This document shows, piece after piece, positions 1 to 9,489 of a stretch of 64,000 nt of DNA. Below the pieces are notes generated by a model that searched no databases, was not told where the DNA came from, and saw nothing but the letters and a program-made list of their open reading frames with translations. Source of the stretch: Umezawaea sp049997955 (lineage in GTDB: Bacteria > Actinomycetota > Actinomycetes > Mycobacteriales > Pseudonocardiaceae); the NCBI GenBank assembly GCA_049997955.1, contig JAEBDY010000012.1, forward strand, positions 186,001 to 250,000, read 5' to 3'. A program made the position numbers and the translations under genes. Within the stretch, counting starts at the first letter, position 1. Each line of letters opens with the position of its first letter.

Positions 1-3000
1 GCGCGCGACCAGGACGGCACCCTGTTCATGGCGCTGGTCGCCGCGTGCCAGGTGCTGTTCGCCCGCTGGTCGCGGCAGGACGACGTCGCCGTGGGCACGG
101 TGGCCTCCGGCCGCGACCGCGCCGAACTGGAAGGCCTGGTCGGGTTCTTCGTCAACACCCTGGTCCTCAGGTCCACAGTGGACGGAGCCAGCACGTTCCG
201 GGAGTTCCTCGGCGACGTGCGGGGCACCGCGCTGGACGCGTTCGCGCACCAGGACGTGCCGTTCGAGCGCGTGGTGGACGAGCTGCGGCCCGACCGCGAC
301 ACCAGCCGCACCCCGCTGTTCCAGGCGATGGTGATCCTGCAGAACACCCCGGAGCCCGCGCCGGACCTGCCGGGCCTGCGCGTCGAGGACCTGCCGCTGC
401 CGGTCGTGGCGGCCAACTTCGACCTCACGCTGGAGTTCCAGGAGACCGACGACGCCCTGCACGCGGCGGTCAACTACAACACCGACCTGTTCGACGCCCC
501 GACCGTCGAACGGATGGCCGGACACCTCCGCGTGCTGCTGGCGGGCGTCGTCGCCGACCCCGACCGGCCGCTCGCCGACCTGCCGCTGATGGACGCCGAT
601 GAAGAGCGGCACGTGCTGCACGCGTGGAACGACACCGCCCACGCCGTGCCGGACGCCACCATCACGGACCTGGTCGAGGCCCAGGTGGCGCGGACGCCGG
701 ACGCCACCGCGGTGGTGGACGGCGGCGCGTCGCTGACCTACGCGGACCTCAACGCCCGCGTCAACCGCGTGGCGCACGGGCTGATCGCGCGAGGTGTCGG
801 TCCCGGCCGGTACGTCGCGATCTCGCTGCCGCGCTCCGCGGACCTGCTCGTCGCGGTGCTGGCGGTGCTCAAGGCGGGTGCCGCGTACGTCCCGGTCGAG
901 CCGGACCAGCCCGCGGACCGGGTCGCGTTCGTGCTCGACGACGCCCGACCGGTCCTGGTCCTGGACGACCCGGACCTCGTCCGCGTCGTCGACGGCCGGG
1001 ACGACAACCCCGGCGACCGCGACCGGATCGCCCCGCTGACCACCCGCGACCCGGCGTACGTGATCTACACGTCCGGGTCCACCGGACGCCCCAAGGGCGT
1101 CGTCGTCGAGCACCGCTCGGTGGTCGACTACCTGGTCTGGGCCTGCGGGGTCTACCCCGGCCTGCGCGGCGCGGCGGTCCTGCACTCGCCGGTGTCGTTC
1201 GACCTCACGGTGACGACGCTCTTCGGGCCGCTGCTGGTGGGCGGCCGCATCGTGGTGAGCGACCTGGACGAGGACGCGGCCCCGGTGGAGCAGGCGGCGT
1301 TCGTCAAGGCCACGCCCAGCCACCTGCCGCTGCTGGGCGCCGTCGCGGCCGAGCTGTCGCCGACCGGCGACCTGGTCGTCGGCGGGGAGCAGCTGCTGGG
1401 CGGAGCCGTGGACGAGTGGCGGCGGGCGAACCCGTCGGCCGCCGTGGTCAACGAGTACGGCCCGACCGAGACGACCGTCGGCTGCACGGAGCACCGGGTC
1501 GAGCCCGGCGCGCCGCTGGCCCCCGGACCCGTGCCGATCGGCCACCCGGCCTGGAACACCCGCCTGTACGTGGTGGACGACCTGCTGCGGCCGGTCCCGA
1601 TCGGGGTGCCCGGCGAGCTGTGCATCGCGGGCGACGGCCTCGCGAGGGGCTACCTCAACCGGCCGGGCCTCACCGCGGCGGCGTTCGTCGCCTGCCCGTT
1701 CGGCGAGCCGGGGGAGCGGATGTACCGCTCCGGCGACCTGGTCCGCAGGCGCGCGGACGGCGTGGTCGAGTACCTGGGCCGCATCGACGACCAGGTCAAG
1801 ATCCGCGGGCACCGCGTCGAGCCGGGCGAGGTCGAGTCCGCGCTCCTGCGGCACCCGCGCGTGGCCGAGGCCGCCGTGGTGGCCAGGGACACCGGTCAGG
1901 GCCACGCCCGCCTGGTCGCGTACCTCGTTGCCGAGTCCGAGGTCGAGACCGCGGAACTCCGCGCGTTCCTGGCCGAAAGCCTGCCCGCCTACATGGTGCC
2001 GTCGGCGTTCGTCCCGCTGCCGGTCCTGCCGGTGACGCCCAACGGCAAGCTCGACCGGGAGGCGCTGCCCGCCCCGGAGATCACCGCCGAGGACGGATCG
2101 GAGCACGTGCCGCCGCGCACGCCCGTGGAGAGCGCGCTCGCCGAGGTCTGGGCGGCCGTTCTGGGCGCCGAGCGCGTCGGCGTGCGGGACAACTTCTTCG
2201 AGCTGGGCGGCGACTCCATCCTCGTCATCCAGGTCGTGTCCCGCGCCAGGAAGGCAGGACTCGCCCTGACCACGAAGTCCCTGTTCCGCAACCAGACCAT
2301 CGAGGCGCTCGCGCCGTTCGTCACCGAGGCCGAGACCGGGCGGGCGACCACCGCGGAGGTCGTCGGCGACGTTCCTCTCACCCCGGTCCAGCGCTGGTTC
2401 TTCGACACCCGCACGGTCGCGCCGCACCACTTCAACCAGGCCATGCTGCTGGAGCTGACCCCGACCGTGGACGAGGGCGCGCTGGAGCGCGCGCTCGCGG
2501 CCGTGGTGGCGCACCACGACGCGCTGCGCATGCGCTTCGAGCACGTCGACGGCGAGTGGCGCCAGCACAACGCCCCGGTCGAGCCGGGAGGCGTGCTGGA
2601 ACGGCACGACCTCACCTCGATCGGCGAACCGGAGCGGCAGGCGCACCTGGTGAAGATCGCCGACGAGGCGCACGCGGGCTTCGACCTCGCTGCGGGACCG
2701 CTGTACCGGGTCGTGCTGTTCCACGGCGACGAGATGCCGTCGCCGCTGCTGTTCCTCACCGTGCACCACCTCGTCGTGGACGGCGTGTCCTGGCGGATCC
2801 TGCTCGACGACCTCGACACCGCCTACCGGCAGGCCGCCGGCGGCGAGGAGGTGGACCTGGGGGCGAAGTCCACGTCGTTCCGCGAGTGGGCGGACGGGTT
2901 GGCCCGGCACGTCGCCGGGGGAGCGCTGGACCACGAGCTGGACCACTGGGCTTCGGCGCTCGACGCGGCTCCCCTGCCGGTGGACCACGAGCGGCCGACG

Positions 3001-3687
3001 CCGGGCACGCCCGCGGCCGAGGTGCACGTGGTGCTGGGCGCCGAGGACACCGACGCGCTGCTGCACCGCGCCCCCACCGCCTACCGAACGAGGATCAACG
3101 ACGTCCTGCTCGCCGCGCTGACCCGCGCGCTGTCCCGGTTCACCGGGCAGCGGACCGTGTCGCTCGACATGGAGGGCCACGGCCGCGAGGACGTGCTCGG
3201 AGCCGACCTGTCCCGCACGGTCGGCTGGTTCACCACGCTCTACCCGGTCGGGCTCACGCTGCCCGACGACGACGGGGCCACGTGGCGCGACCTGGTGAAG
3301 GCGGTGCGCAGGCAGCTGCGCACGGTGCCGGGCAACGGGTTCGGCTTCGGGGCGCTGCGCCACCTCGGCACGCCGGACGCGCGGGAACGCCTGGCCGGAC
3401 CGGGACCGCAGGTGGTGTTCAACTACCTGGGCCAGTCCGGCAGCACGGCCGACCACGCCGACGGCGGGCTCTACCGGACCGTGCTCGACCCGATCGGGCA
3501 GGAGGGCGATCCGTCGGACCGCGGACCGCACCTGCTGGAGGTGGTCGGCGGTGTCTCGGCCGGTGAACTCCGCTTCACCTGGCACTACCAGCCGGACCGG
3601 CACGAGGAGGCCACGGTGCGGCGGATCGCGGAGGACTTCCTCGACGCGCTGCGCGGCATCGCCGCGGACTGCCGGGGTGACCGGTGA
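1..3687 (+). CDS. Non-ribosomal peptide synthetase, C-terminal part (C-A-T-E), predicted Asn to D-Asn
   Basis: The reading frame is open from base 1, so the N-terminus lies upstream. Counting from the first codon: end of a condensation domain (about 1-195), adenylation domain (about 215-690, with YTSGSTGRPKG and NEYGPTETT), carrier domain with LGGDSI (phosphopantetheine Ser at codon 739), then an epimerisation domain from about 790 (HHLVVDGVSW at codon 922, EGHGRED, GWFTTLYP, VFNYLGQ). The ten specificity positions, aligned to GrsA by eye, read DLTKVGEVGK. That is one residue from the known Asn code DLTKLGEVGK and close to Asp codes. The module should therefore load Asn, condense it and epimerise it. 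There is no thioesterase, so chain release or a further module is encoded elsewhere. The stop overlaps the next start (GTGA). Confidence 0.93.
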   Translation, partial: ARDQDGTLFMALVAACQVLFARWSRQDDVAVGTVASGRDRAELEGLVGFFVNTLVLRSTVDGASTFREFLGDVRGTALDAFAHQDVPFERVVDELRPDRDTSRTPLFQAMVILQNTPEPAPDLPGLRVEDLPLPVVAANFDLTLEFQETDDALHAAVNYNTDLFDAPTVERMAGHLRVLLAGVVADPDRPLADLPLMDADEERHVLHAWNDTAHAVPDATITDLVEAQVARTPDATAVVDGGASLTYADLNARVNRVAHGLIARGVGPGRYVAISLPRSADLLVAVLAVLKAGAAYVPVEPDQPADRVAFVLDDARPVLVLDDPDLVRVVDGRDDNPGDRDRIAPLTTRDPAYVIYTSGSTGRPKGVVVEHRSVVDYLVWACGVYPGLRGAAVLHSPVSFDLTVTTLFGPLLVGGRIVVSDLDEDAAPVEQAAFVKATPSHLPLLGAVAAELSPTGDLVVGGEQLLGGAVDEWRRANPSAAVVNEYGPTETTVGCTEHRVEPGAPLAPGPVPIGHPAWNTRLYVVDDLLRPVPIGVPGELCIAGDGLARGYLNRPGLTAAAFVACPFGEPGERMYRSGDLVRRRADGVVEYLGRIDDQVKIRGHRVEPGEVESALLRHPRVAEAAVVARDTGQGHARLVAYLVAESEVETAELRAFLAESLPAYMVPSAFVPLPVLPVTPNGKLDREALPAPEITAEDGSEHVPPRTPVESALAEVWAAVLGAERVGVRDNFFELGGDSILVIQVVSRARKAGLALTTKSLFRNQTIEALAPFVTEAETGRATTAEVVGDVPLTPVQRWFFDTRTVAPHHFNQAMLLELTPTVDEGALERALAAVVAHHDALRMRFEHVDGEWRQHNAPVEPGGVLERHDLTSIGEPERQAHLVKIADEAHAGFDLAAGPLYRVVLFHGDEMPSPLLFLTVHHLVVDGVSWRILLDDLDTAYRQAAGGEEVDLGAKSTSFREWADGLARHVAGGALDHELDHWASALDAAPLPVDHERPTPGTPAAEVHVVLGAEDTDALLHRAPTAYRTRINDVLLAALTRALSRFTGQRTVSLDMEGHGREDVLGADLSRTVGWFTTLYPVGLTLPDDDGATWRDLVKAVRRQLRTVPGNGFGFGALRHLGTPDARERLAGPGPQVVFNYLGQSGSTADHADGGLYRTVLDPIGQEGDPSDRGPHLLEVVGGVSAGELRFTWHYQPDRHEEATVRRIAEDFLDALRGIAADCRGDR

Positions 3688-4898
3688 CCACCTCGCTGTC
3701 GCGCAACCGCGACTACCGGCTGCTGTGGGTCGGCCAGGCCCTGTCCGAGGCGGGGGCCAGCGCGTCCTTCATCGCGCTGCCCCTGCTGGTGCTGACGCTG
3801 ACCGACTCGGCGGCGGCGTCCGGCCTCGTGCTGGGCGCCTCCGCCGCCGCGCAGCTGGTCGTGGGGCTGCCCGCGGGAGCGCTGGTCGACCGCTGGAACC
3901 GCAGGACGGTGATGCTGGTCTGCGAAGCGGTGCAGGCGCTGGCCGTGGGCGCGCTGGTGATCGGCCTGTGGCGGGGCGCCGTCGGCGTGGAGCACGTGGT
4001 GCTGGTCGTCGTCGTGCTCGGGATCTGCCGGGCGCTGTCCGAGCCCGCGGAGGAGGCCGCGCTGCCCGCCATCGTGCCCGAGCGCCAACTCTCGGACGCC
4101 GTGGCGATGAACGCGGCGCGCGGCTACCTCGGGCAGCTCTCCGGCACGGCGCTCGGCGGCGTGCTGTTCGGCGTGGGCCGGTGGCTGCCGTTCGCGGTGG
4201 AGGCGGTGACGCACGTGGCGACGTTCCTGTCGCTGCTGTTCATCCGCGTCCCCGCGCGCGAGCGGGAACCGGCGCCGCTCAGCCGTTTCCACCGGGAGGT
4301 CGGCGAGGGGCTGAAGTGGGTGTGGACCCAACCGGTGGTGCGGGTGGTCGCCTTCTGCGCGGTGGGCCTCAACCTGTTCTTCCAGGCGTTCTACCTGCTG
4401 ATGATCGCCATCGCGCACCGGGAGGGCGTGCCCGCCGGGCAGATCGGGATCATGGGCGCGATGCTCGGCGCGGGCGGCATCCTGGGCGCGCTGGCCGCGC
4501 CACGCCTGCACCGGGCGCTGCGGCCGCACCGGGCGATCGTCGGGGTGTTCTGGGTGATCACCGCCCTGATCCCGGTGGCGCTGTTCCTGGACCCCGGAAT
4601 CCCGACGGGCGTGCTGTTCGCGGCCGCCGCGTTCCTGGCCCCGACCGCGAACACCACCATCACCACCTACCAGCTGCTGCTCACGCCGGACGAGCTGCGC
4701 GGCAGGCTGAGCAGCGTGATGGGCGTGGCGCTGGGCATCGCGGCGATTGCCGGACCCGCGGTCGGCGGCCTGCTGGTGGAGTTCCTGACACCCGCGCAGG
4801 CCATCCTCACGTGCGCCGCGGGCACCGGCCTGCTGACCGTCTTCGCCACCCTGAACCCGACCCTGCGCAAGTTCTCCCGCGAGGAGGCCACCGCGTAG
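3684..4898 (+). CDS. MFS transporter, probable peptide exporter
   Basis: 404 residues, about 12 hydrophobic segments. The N-terminal stretch SRNRDYRLLWVGQALSEAG is typical of the EntS/DHA3-like branch of major facilitator exporters. The GTG start overlaps the NRPS stop by 4 bases, so the two are translationally coupled and the protein probably exports the peptide made by the NRPS. The charged loop after segment 2 (DRWNRRTVML) matches MFS motif A. A hairpin terminator follows at 4964-5000, which marks the end of the transcription unit. The substrate is inferred from position only. Confidence 0.88.
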   Translation: MTTSLSRNRDYRLLWVGQALSEAGASASFIALPLLVLTLTDSAAASGLVLGASAAAQLVVGLPAGALVDRWNRRTVMLVCEAVQALAVGALVIGLWRGAVGVEHVVLVVVVLGICRALSEPAEEAALPAIVPERQLSDAVAMNAARGYLGQLSGTALGGVLFGVGRWLPFAVEAVTHVATFLSLLFIRVPAREREPAPLSRFHREVGEGLKWVWTQPVVRVVAFCAVGLNLFFQAFYLLMIAIAHREGVPAGQIGIMGAMLGAGGILGALAAPRLHRALRPHRAIVGVFWVITALIPVALFLDPGIPTGVLFAAAAFLAPTANTTITTYQLLLTPDELRGRLSSVMGVALGIAAIAGPAVGGLLVEFLTPAQAILTCAAGTGLLTVFATLNPTLRKFSREEATA

Positions 4899-4963
4899 AC
4901 CGTCTACGGGGGACGGCTGCCGCCCGCTCCACCGGTGCGACTCCCGTAACCGGTGGCACAGCG

Positions 4964-5000
4964 GTGGCGAAGCCCGGGTCGGTGATCCGGGCTTCGCCAC
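4964..5000 (+). terminator. Hairpin terminator after the NRPS-MFS unit
   Basis: A perfect 14-bp stem (GTGGCGAAGCCCGG with its complement) around a 9-nt loop, in the 149-bp gap between the MFS stop and the patatin start. There is no T-tract, as is usual in high-GC actinomycetes. Confidence 0.75.
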
Positions 5001-5047
5001 TCCGCCGGGACGCGGCGGCCCGGCGCGAATGCCGGCATCGTGGAGCC

Positions 5048-5881
5048 GTGAGCGGCGAAGGACGTGCGTTGGTGCTGGGTGGTGGCGGAGTCACCGGGAT
5101 CGCCTGGGAGATCGGGCTGGTGCGCGGGTTGGCCGAGGCGGGTGTGGACCTGACCGACGCCGATCTGCTGGTCGGGACGTCGGCGGGGTCCGTCGTCGCG
5201 GCCCAACTGGCGGGCGGTGCGCCGTTGGAGGAGCTGTACGCGGGGCAGTTGCGCGCGCCCGAGGGGGAGATCCCCGCGCGGCTCACCTCCGGCATGGTGC
5301 TGCGCTACTTCGCGGCCTACGCGCTTCCGGGATCCGGTCGGCGCAAGCGCGCCCGCCTCGGTCGGGCCGCGTTGCGCGCGCGGACGGTGTCCGAGGCGGA
5401 GCGGCGCGAGGTGTTCCAGGGCAGGCTCGCCCAGCGCGACTGGCCGGAGCGCACGCTGCGCGTCACGGCCGTGAACGCCGAGGACGGCTCGTTCGCGGTG
5501 TTCGACCGGGACAGCGGAGCGCCGTTCCTCGACGCCGTCGCCGCGAGCTGCGCCGTGCCCCTGGTGTGGCCGCCGGTGACCATCGACGGCCACCGCTACA
5601 TGGACGGCGGAATGCGCTCCGTCGCCAACGTCGACCTGGCCGCCGGGTACGAACGGGTCGTCGTCCTCGCCCCGATCACGAGGGCGATGAGCCGGGCGGG
5701 CCGCCCGGACGTGCAGCTCGCCTCGCTGGGCGCGCGCTCGATCCTGCTGAGTCCGGACGGCGCGGCCCTGAAGGCGATCGGCCGCAACGTCCTCGACCCC
5801 GCCCGGCGGGCGCCCGCGGCCGAAGCGGGCCGGGCCCAGGCGGCCGCTGTCGCGGACACCGTGCGGGACGTGTGGAACTGA
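5048..5881 (+). CDS. Patatin-like phospholipase family protein
   Basis: 277 residues from the GTG at 5048; the frame is open further upstream, but that part has no family features. It shows the patatin fold signatures in order: an oxyanion loop GGGGVTG near residue 10, the nucleophile elbow GTSAGS near residue 45, and the catalytic Asp in DGG (MDGGMRS) near residue 185. That gives the Ser-Asp dyad of patatin/ExoU-type lipid acyl hydrolases. No signal peptide or membrane segment is visible, so it is probably cytoplasmic. It is separated from the NRPS unit by a terminator. The lipid substrate is unknown. Ribosome binding site is weak. Confidence 0.88.
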   Translation: MSGEGRALVLGGGGVTGIAWEIGLVRGLAEAGVDLTDADLLVGTSAGSVVAAQLAGGAPLEELYAGQLRAPEGEIPARLTSGMVLRYFAAYALPGSGRRKRARLGRAALRARTVSEAERREVFQGRLAQRDWPERTLRVTAVNAEDGSFAVFDRDSGAPFLDAVAASCAVPLVWPPVTIDGHRYMDGGMRSVANVDLAAGYERVVVLAPITRAMSRAGRPDVQLASLGARSILLSPDGAALKAIGRNVLDPARRAPAAEAGRAQAAAVADTVRDVWN

Positions 5882-5934
5882 CGTCCCTCGGCATCACCAC
5901 CATCTGACCGTGGGCCAACGGAGGCCGAGGTCGG

Positions 5935-6771
5935 TCACCGCTGCCAGGCTCCCGCCGCCGCGGCCCGCACGACGTAGTCCTCGAAGGCCCTGGGCGGTCG
6001 GCCCAGCACGGTCTCGACGCCGTCCGCGGGCGTGGTGAGCAGTCCGCGTTCCATCAGCACGAACATCTCGGAGACGTGGTGGGCGTCGTCCTCGCCCACC
6101 CCTTCCTCGACCAGGTTCCTGGTGTACCGAGCGGGGGAGATGGACCTGTAGGTCATGGGCAGCCCGGAGGCCAGGGAGATCATCTCGACGGCCTCGGCGA
6201 AGGTGATCGCCCGCGGGCCGGACATCTCGTAGACCTGTCCGGCGTGCCTGCCGGGCTCCGCCAGGACCCTGGCCGCGGTGTCGGCGACGTCCTCCAGGTC
6301 GATGAACGGCTCGGGGACCGCGTCGGCCGGGAGGGCCAGCTCGCCCGCCACGAGCGGGGCGTGCCACAACTCCTCGTCGAAGTTCTGCTGGAAGTTGTTG
6401 GGCCGCAGCACCGTCCACTCCAGGGCCGAGCCGCGCACGGCCTCCTCCGCCGAGCGCATGTCCACTCCGAACTCGGAGTCGCCCCAGGTGTCGGCGCCGC
6501 GCCCGGAGAGCAGGACCAGGCGCCGCACTCCGGCTGCCTCGGCCCGTGCCACGAACTCGTGCACCGGGCCGGGAACGCTCGGGGCCACCACGTAGACGGC
6601 GGCGACACCGCGCAGCGCCGCGTCCCAACCGCCGGGGTCGGACCAGTCGAAGCGGGTCCGGCTGGACCGGGAGGCGGCGCGCACGGGCGTGCCGCGCAGC
6701 CGCAACCGGGCGGCGATCCGCCTGCCGGTCTTGCCGGTGGCGCCGAGAACAAGGGTGGTGTCGTCGTCCAT
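5935..6771 (-). CDS. NmrA-like NAD(P)H-binding oxidoreductase
   Basis: 278 residues. The N-terminal TLVLGATGKTGRRIAARL is the GxxGxxG nucleotide-binding loop of atypical short-chain dehydrogenases (NmrA, QorB, azoreductase-like). The catalytic YxxxK of classical SDRs is absent, as usual in this group. The C-terminus ends with a PRAFEDYV segment like the TGRPPRTFAEF endings of related proteins at 51404 and 21107. It is monocistronic on the minus strand. A 9-bp inverted repeat (6796-6842) lies just upstream and could be its operator. The substrate is unknown. Confidence 0.85.
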   Translation of the reverse strand: MDDDTTLVLGATGKTGRRIAARLRLRGTPVRAASRSSRTRFDWSDPGGWDAALRGVAAVYVVAPSVPGPVHEFVARAEAAGVRRLVLLSGRGADTWGDSEFGVDMRSAEEAVRGSALEWTVLRPNNFQQNFDEELWHAPLVAGELALPADAVPEPFIDLEDVADTAARVLAEPGRHAGQVYEMSGPRAITFAEAVEMISLASGLPMTYRSISPARYTRNLVEEGVGEDDAHHVSEMFVLMERGLLTTPADGVETVLGRPPRAFEDYVVRAAAAGAWQR

Positions 6772-6795
6772 GATCGTGAGTCAACCGCGCTGGAC

Positions 6796-6842
6796 TGGAC
6801 GAATCCATGGGTGAGAGGCTGAATCGCCTGTCCATTCGTCCA
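6796..6842. promoter_or_regulatory. Inverted repeat upstream of the NmrA-like gene
   Basis: TGGACGAAT (6796-6804) is repeated as its exact complement ATTCGTCCA (6834-6842), with a 29-bp spacer, 25 bp upstream of the start codon at 6771. The arms are a regulator-type dyad rather than a terminator because no gene ends here. The rest of the 243-bp gap up to 7014 shows no gene. Confidence 0.5.
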
Positions 6843-7014
6843 ATGCTGGGCCGCGATCACCTCGCGGGAGGAGAGGGAGGACCAGCTCTCCCTGACGCGG
6901 TCGATCTTCCTGGAAAACGGCGGCGCTGGTGCTCCTGATCGGGGTCGCGGGCATCCTGAACGTCGGCCCGGCGACGGTCGGCTCGTCCCGGCACCGCGGA
7001 CCTCGCGGCGTTCG

Positions 7015-8583
7015 TCATGACGGGGTCTTCGAGCGGCGCGCGGCGAGGCGCAACAGGGCTGATCGACCGTTGTTCGCGACCGTCCACAGGTCGTGGCCCC
7101 GCACGCCCCACTCGGCCAGCAGCGCGTTCGCGGCGCAGAAACCCGTGGTGGCGGCGCGTTCCATGAGCGCGACGGGCAGGTCCACCCTGGCGAGGTCGCC
7201 CGCCAGCACGAGGGTCGGGTCCGCGGTGGTGACCGAGGGCCGTTGGTGGAAGGTGCCCGGCGCGAACAGCGGGCAGTCCTGGGCCAGGACGTGCTCGACG
7301 TGCCGGACGTCGGCGCCGCGCAGTTCCGGGTAGACGACCCCGAGGTCGCCGATGATGTCGCGCACCACCGCGTCCCGGTCGGGGTTCTCGGGCAGCGCGT
7401 AGGCGTGCAGCTCGACCACCGAGCCGCCGGTCTCCTCCCGCCAGGCGCGGGCCTCGTCCTCGTACTGGTCCAGCACGCTGATGTTGTCGAGGTGGGTGAA
7501 CCCGCTCGTGCCGAGGAACGGCGCGCGGTCGGGCCTGGCCGGGCGGTCCAGCCACAGCCTCGTGACGAGGAACGGCGGGGCCGTGCGCAGGGCGTCGATC
7601 CGCTGCCGCCAGGCGGTGTCGCCAAGTTCCGGCGACGCCGTGACGAGGTGGCGCAGGCCGGTGACGTCGGCGGCGAGCACGACCGCGTCGACGTCGAGGT
7701 GGCTGTCGCCGCTGTGGACGCGGTAGCCGGAGGGCAGTCGTCGGACCTGGTCGACCGGTGTCGCGAGGCGCACGTCGGCGCCGAGCCCGTCGAGGTGGCG
7801 GTGCAGCGGCCGCCAGAGGGCCTGCGGGAACGGTTCGCGCGGCACGTCGAACAGCAGGCCTTCGCTGGAGCCGAGGAAGTAGATGTGGAACATCGTGGCG
7901 AGTTCGGCGGCCGACAGCGCGCGGGGATCGGTGAAGAAGCTGCGGGAGAACACCTCGAACGCGAGGTGCTGGGCGGCTTCGGGGAAGCCGATGTCGCGCA
8001 GGAACGTGGCCGCGTCGACCGCGTCGATGTCGGTGTAGGTCCGCGGCACCGACACGTCGAACAGGCGGGCGGCGCTGGTGGTGTTCATGCCGCGCAGGCC
8101 GTCGAGGTTGAACGTCTTGCTGCGCAAAACGAATCCCGCGACGTTCCACGGCGGGGTCTTCGGCAGCCCGGCGAAGGTCTCCGTGGTCCCGTCGAGGTGC
8201 AGCAGCGGGTAGTCCGCCACCGGCCGCAGCCCGGCGAGGTCGGGGTCGACGCGGCGCAGCAGCGCGCGCAGGTTGTAGTACTGCCGGAAGAACGCGTGGA
8301 AACCCCGGCTCATCGTCGCGCCGGTGCCGGTCGACCACCCGCGCAGCCTGCCGCCGAGGTCGGCCTCGCGTTCGAACAGGTGGACCGCCACCCCGCGTTC
8401 GGCGAGGCCCACCGCCGCCGCCACCCCGGCGATGCCGCCACCGATGACGGCGACCCGCGGACGGTCGGGCAGGTGCCGCACCGACGGCCTGCCGGGAAGG
8501 GCGGGCAGGGCGACCGCGCTGCGGTCACGGCCGGGTCGTGATGCTTGCCTGCGGGCCGACGGCGCGGATCTGGTGGAGACCAT
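7015..8583 (-). CDS. crtU: FAD-dependent carotenoid oxidoreductase, CrtU-like (isorenieratene synthase type)
   Basis: 522 residues from the ATG at 8583; the longer frame upstream is chance. The FAD-binding motif AVIGGGIAGVAAAVGLAERG lies near residue 45, followed by an E-rich Rossmann strand. SRGFHAFFRQYYNLR and the MFHIYFLGSSEGLLFD stretch resemble, from memory, actinomycete CrtU, the desaturase/methyltransferase that turns the beta-ring of carotene into an aromatic ring. It is divergent from a carotenoid operon (CruF, GT2, CrtI family) across an 87-bp gap, which supports a carotenoid role. No lycopene cyclase is in the window, so the actual substrate is open. It could also be another FAD amine-oxidase-fold enzyme. 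Confidence 0.75.
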   Translation of the reverse strand: MVSTRSAPSARRQASRPGRDRSAVALPALPGRPSVRHLPDRPRVAVIGGGIAGVAAAVGLAERGVAVHLFEREADLGGRLRGWSTGTGATMSRGFHAFFRQYYNLRALLRRVDPDLAGLRPVADYPLLHLDGTTETFAGLPKTPPWNVAGFVLRSKTFNLDGLRGMNTTSAARLFDVSVPRTYTDIDAVDAATFLRDIGFPEAAQHLAFEVFSRSFFTDPRALSAAELATMFHIYFLGSSEGLLFDVPREPFPQALWRPLHRHLDGLGADVRLATPVDQVRRLPSGYRVHSGDSHLDVDAVVLAADVTGLRHLVTASPELGDTAWRQRIDALRTAPPFLVTRLWLDRPARPDRAPFLGTSGFTHLDNISVLDQYEDEARAWREETGGSVVELHAYALPENPDRDAVVRDIIGDLGVVYPELRGADVRHVEHVLAQDCPLFAPGTFHQRPSVTTADPTLVLAGDLARVDLPVALMERAATTGFCAANALLAEWGVRGHDLWTVANNGRSALLRLAARRSKTPS

Positions 8584-8670
8584 CGTCCGATGCTCGCACC
8601 CCGTCGGGTGATCGGCACGACGTGCGCCGCTGTCGTGCCGGTGGGCCGGCAGGCGGTTAGGGTCCAGATC

Positions 8671-9489
8671 ATGTCGTCCCCCCGAGCGTCCGGGAACGCC
8701 CTGCTGCGCCGGAGGACCCTGCCGCTGGGTGTCGCCGCGTGGTTGTTGGGCGCGGTGGTCGTGACGTCGCAGATCGTGTACTCGACGACCGAACCCTCGG
8801 CCCGCTTGACGACGACGGTCCTGGCCGTGGTGGCCTTCGCCCTCGCCTCGGTGTGCGACGCGGCGGTCCGGTTCGGGCCGCGCGCGGCGGGACTGCTCGT
8901 GCTGGTCGCGGGCGGGGGCGGGCTCGTGGCCGAGACCGTCGGCGTGCACACCGGGTTCCCGTTCGGCTCCTACGCCTACACCGGCACCCTGGGCCTGGAA
9001 CTGGTGGGCGTCCCGGTCGTGGTGCCGCTGGCGTGGATCATGATGTCGTGGCCCGCGCTGCTGGTCGGCCGAGCACTGGTCGCCCCGAGCGGACGTCGGT
9101 GGCCCGTGGTGGCCGTCGGCGCGTGGGCGCTCGCGTCCTGGGACGTCTTCCTCGACCCGCAGATGGTCGACGCCGGGCACTGGGCGTGGGCGACGCCGAC
9201 TCCCGCGCTGCCCGGCGTGACGGGGATCCCCCTGACCAACTACCTGGGCTGGCTGCTCGTGGCCGCCGCGATCGTCGCCGCCCTGCACGCCGGTGTCGGC
9301 GACTCCCGCGTCCGCGAGCTGGACCTCCGGTTCGGGCCCGCGCCGGTGCTCTACCTGTGGACCTACGGGTCCTCGGTGTGGGCGCACGCCGCGTTCTTCG
9401 GCCGCCCGTGGGTCTCGCTGGTCGGCGGGATCCTGATGGGCGCGGTGGCGCTGCCGTTCGCGGTCGCGGTGTGGCGGGCCAACCGGTGA
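8671..9489 (+). CDS. cruF: Carotenoid biosynthesis membrane protein, CruF-like (DUF422)
   Basis: 272 residues, 7 to 8 hydrophobic segments, starting at ATG 8671. The segment ETVGVHTGFPFGSYAYT is the recognisable core of the CruF/DUF422 family, carotenoid 1',2'-hydratases that add water to the end of an acyclic carotene. It is the first gene of a three-gene operon with the glycosyltransferase (GTGA overlap) and a CrtI-type desaturase. The combination suggests hydroxylation and then glycosylation of an acyclic end group. It acts in the membrane. Confidence 0.85.
   Translation: MSSPRASGNALLRRRTLPLGVAAWLLGAVVVTSQIVYSTTEPSARLTTTVLAVVAFALASVCDAAVRFGPRAAGLLVLVAGGGGLVAETVGVHTGFPFGSYAYTGTLGLELVGVPVVVPLAWIMMSWPALLVGRALVAPSGRRWPVVAVGAWALASWDVFLDPQMVDAGHWAWATPTPALPGVTGIPLTNYLGWLLVAAAIVAALHAGVGDSRVRELDLRFGPAPVLYLWTYGSSVWAHAAFFGRPWVSLVGGILMGAVALPFAVAVWRANR

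Noticed and set aside
3585..5000. 471-codon minus-strand frame across the MFS gene
   Set aside because: Low-complexity His/Gln/Arg composition and no motif; shadow of the transporter gene.
4907..5047. Small RNA in the NRPS-patatin gap
   Set aside because: The only structure is the 14-bp terminator hairpin; no promoter seen.
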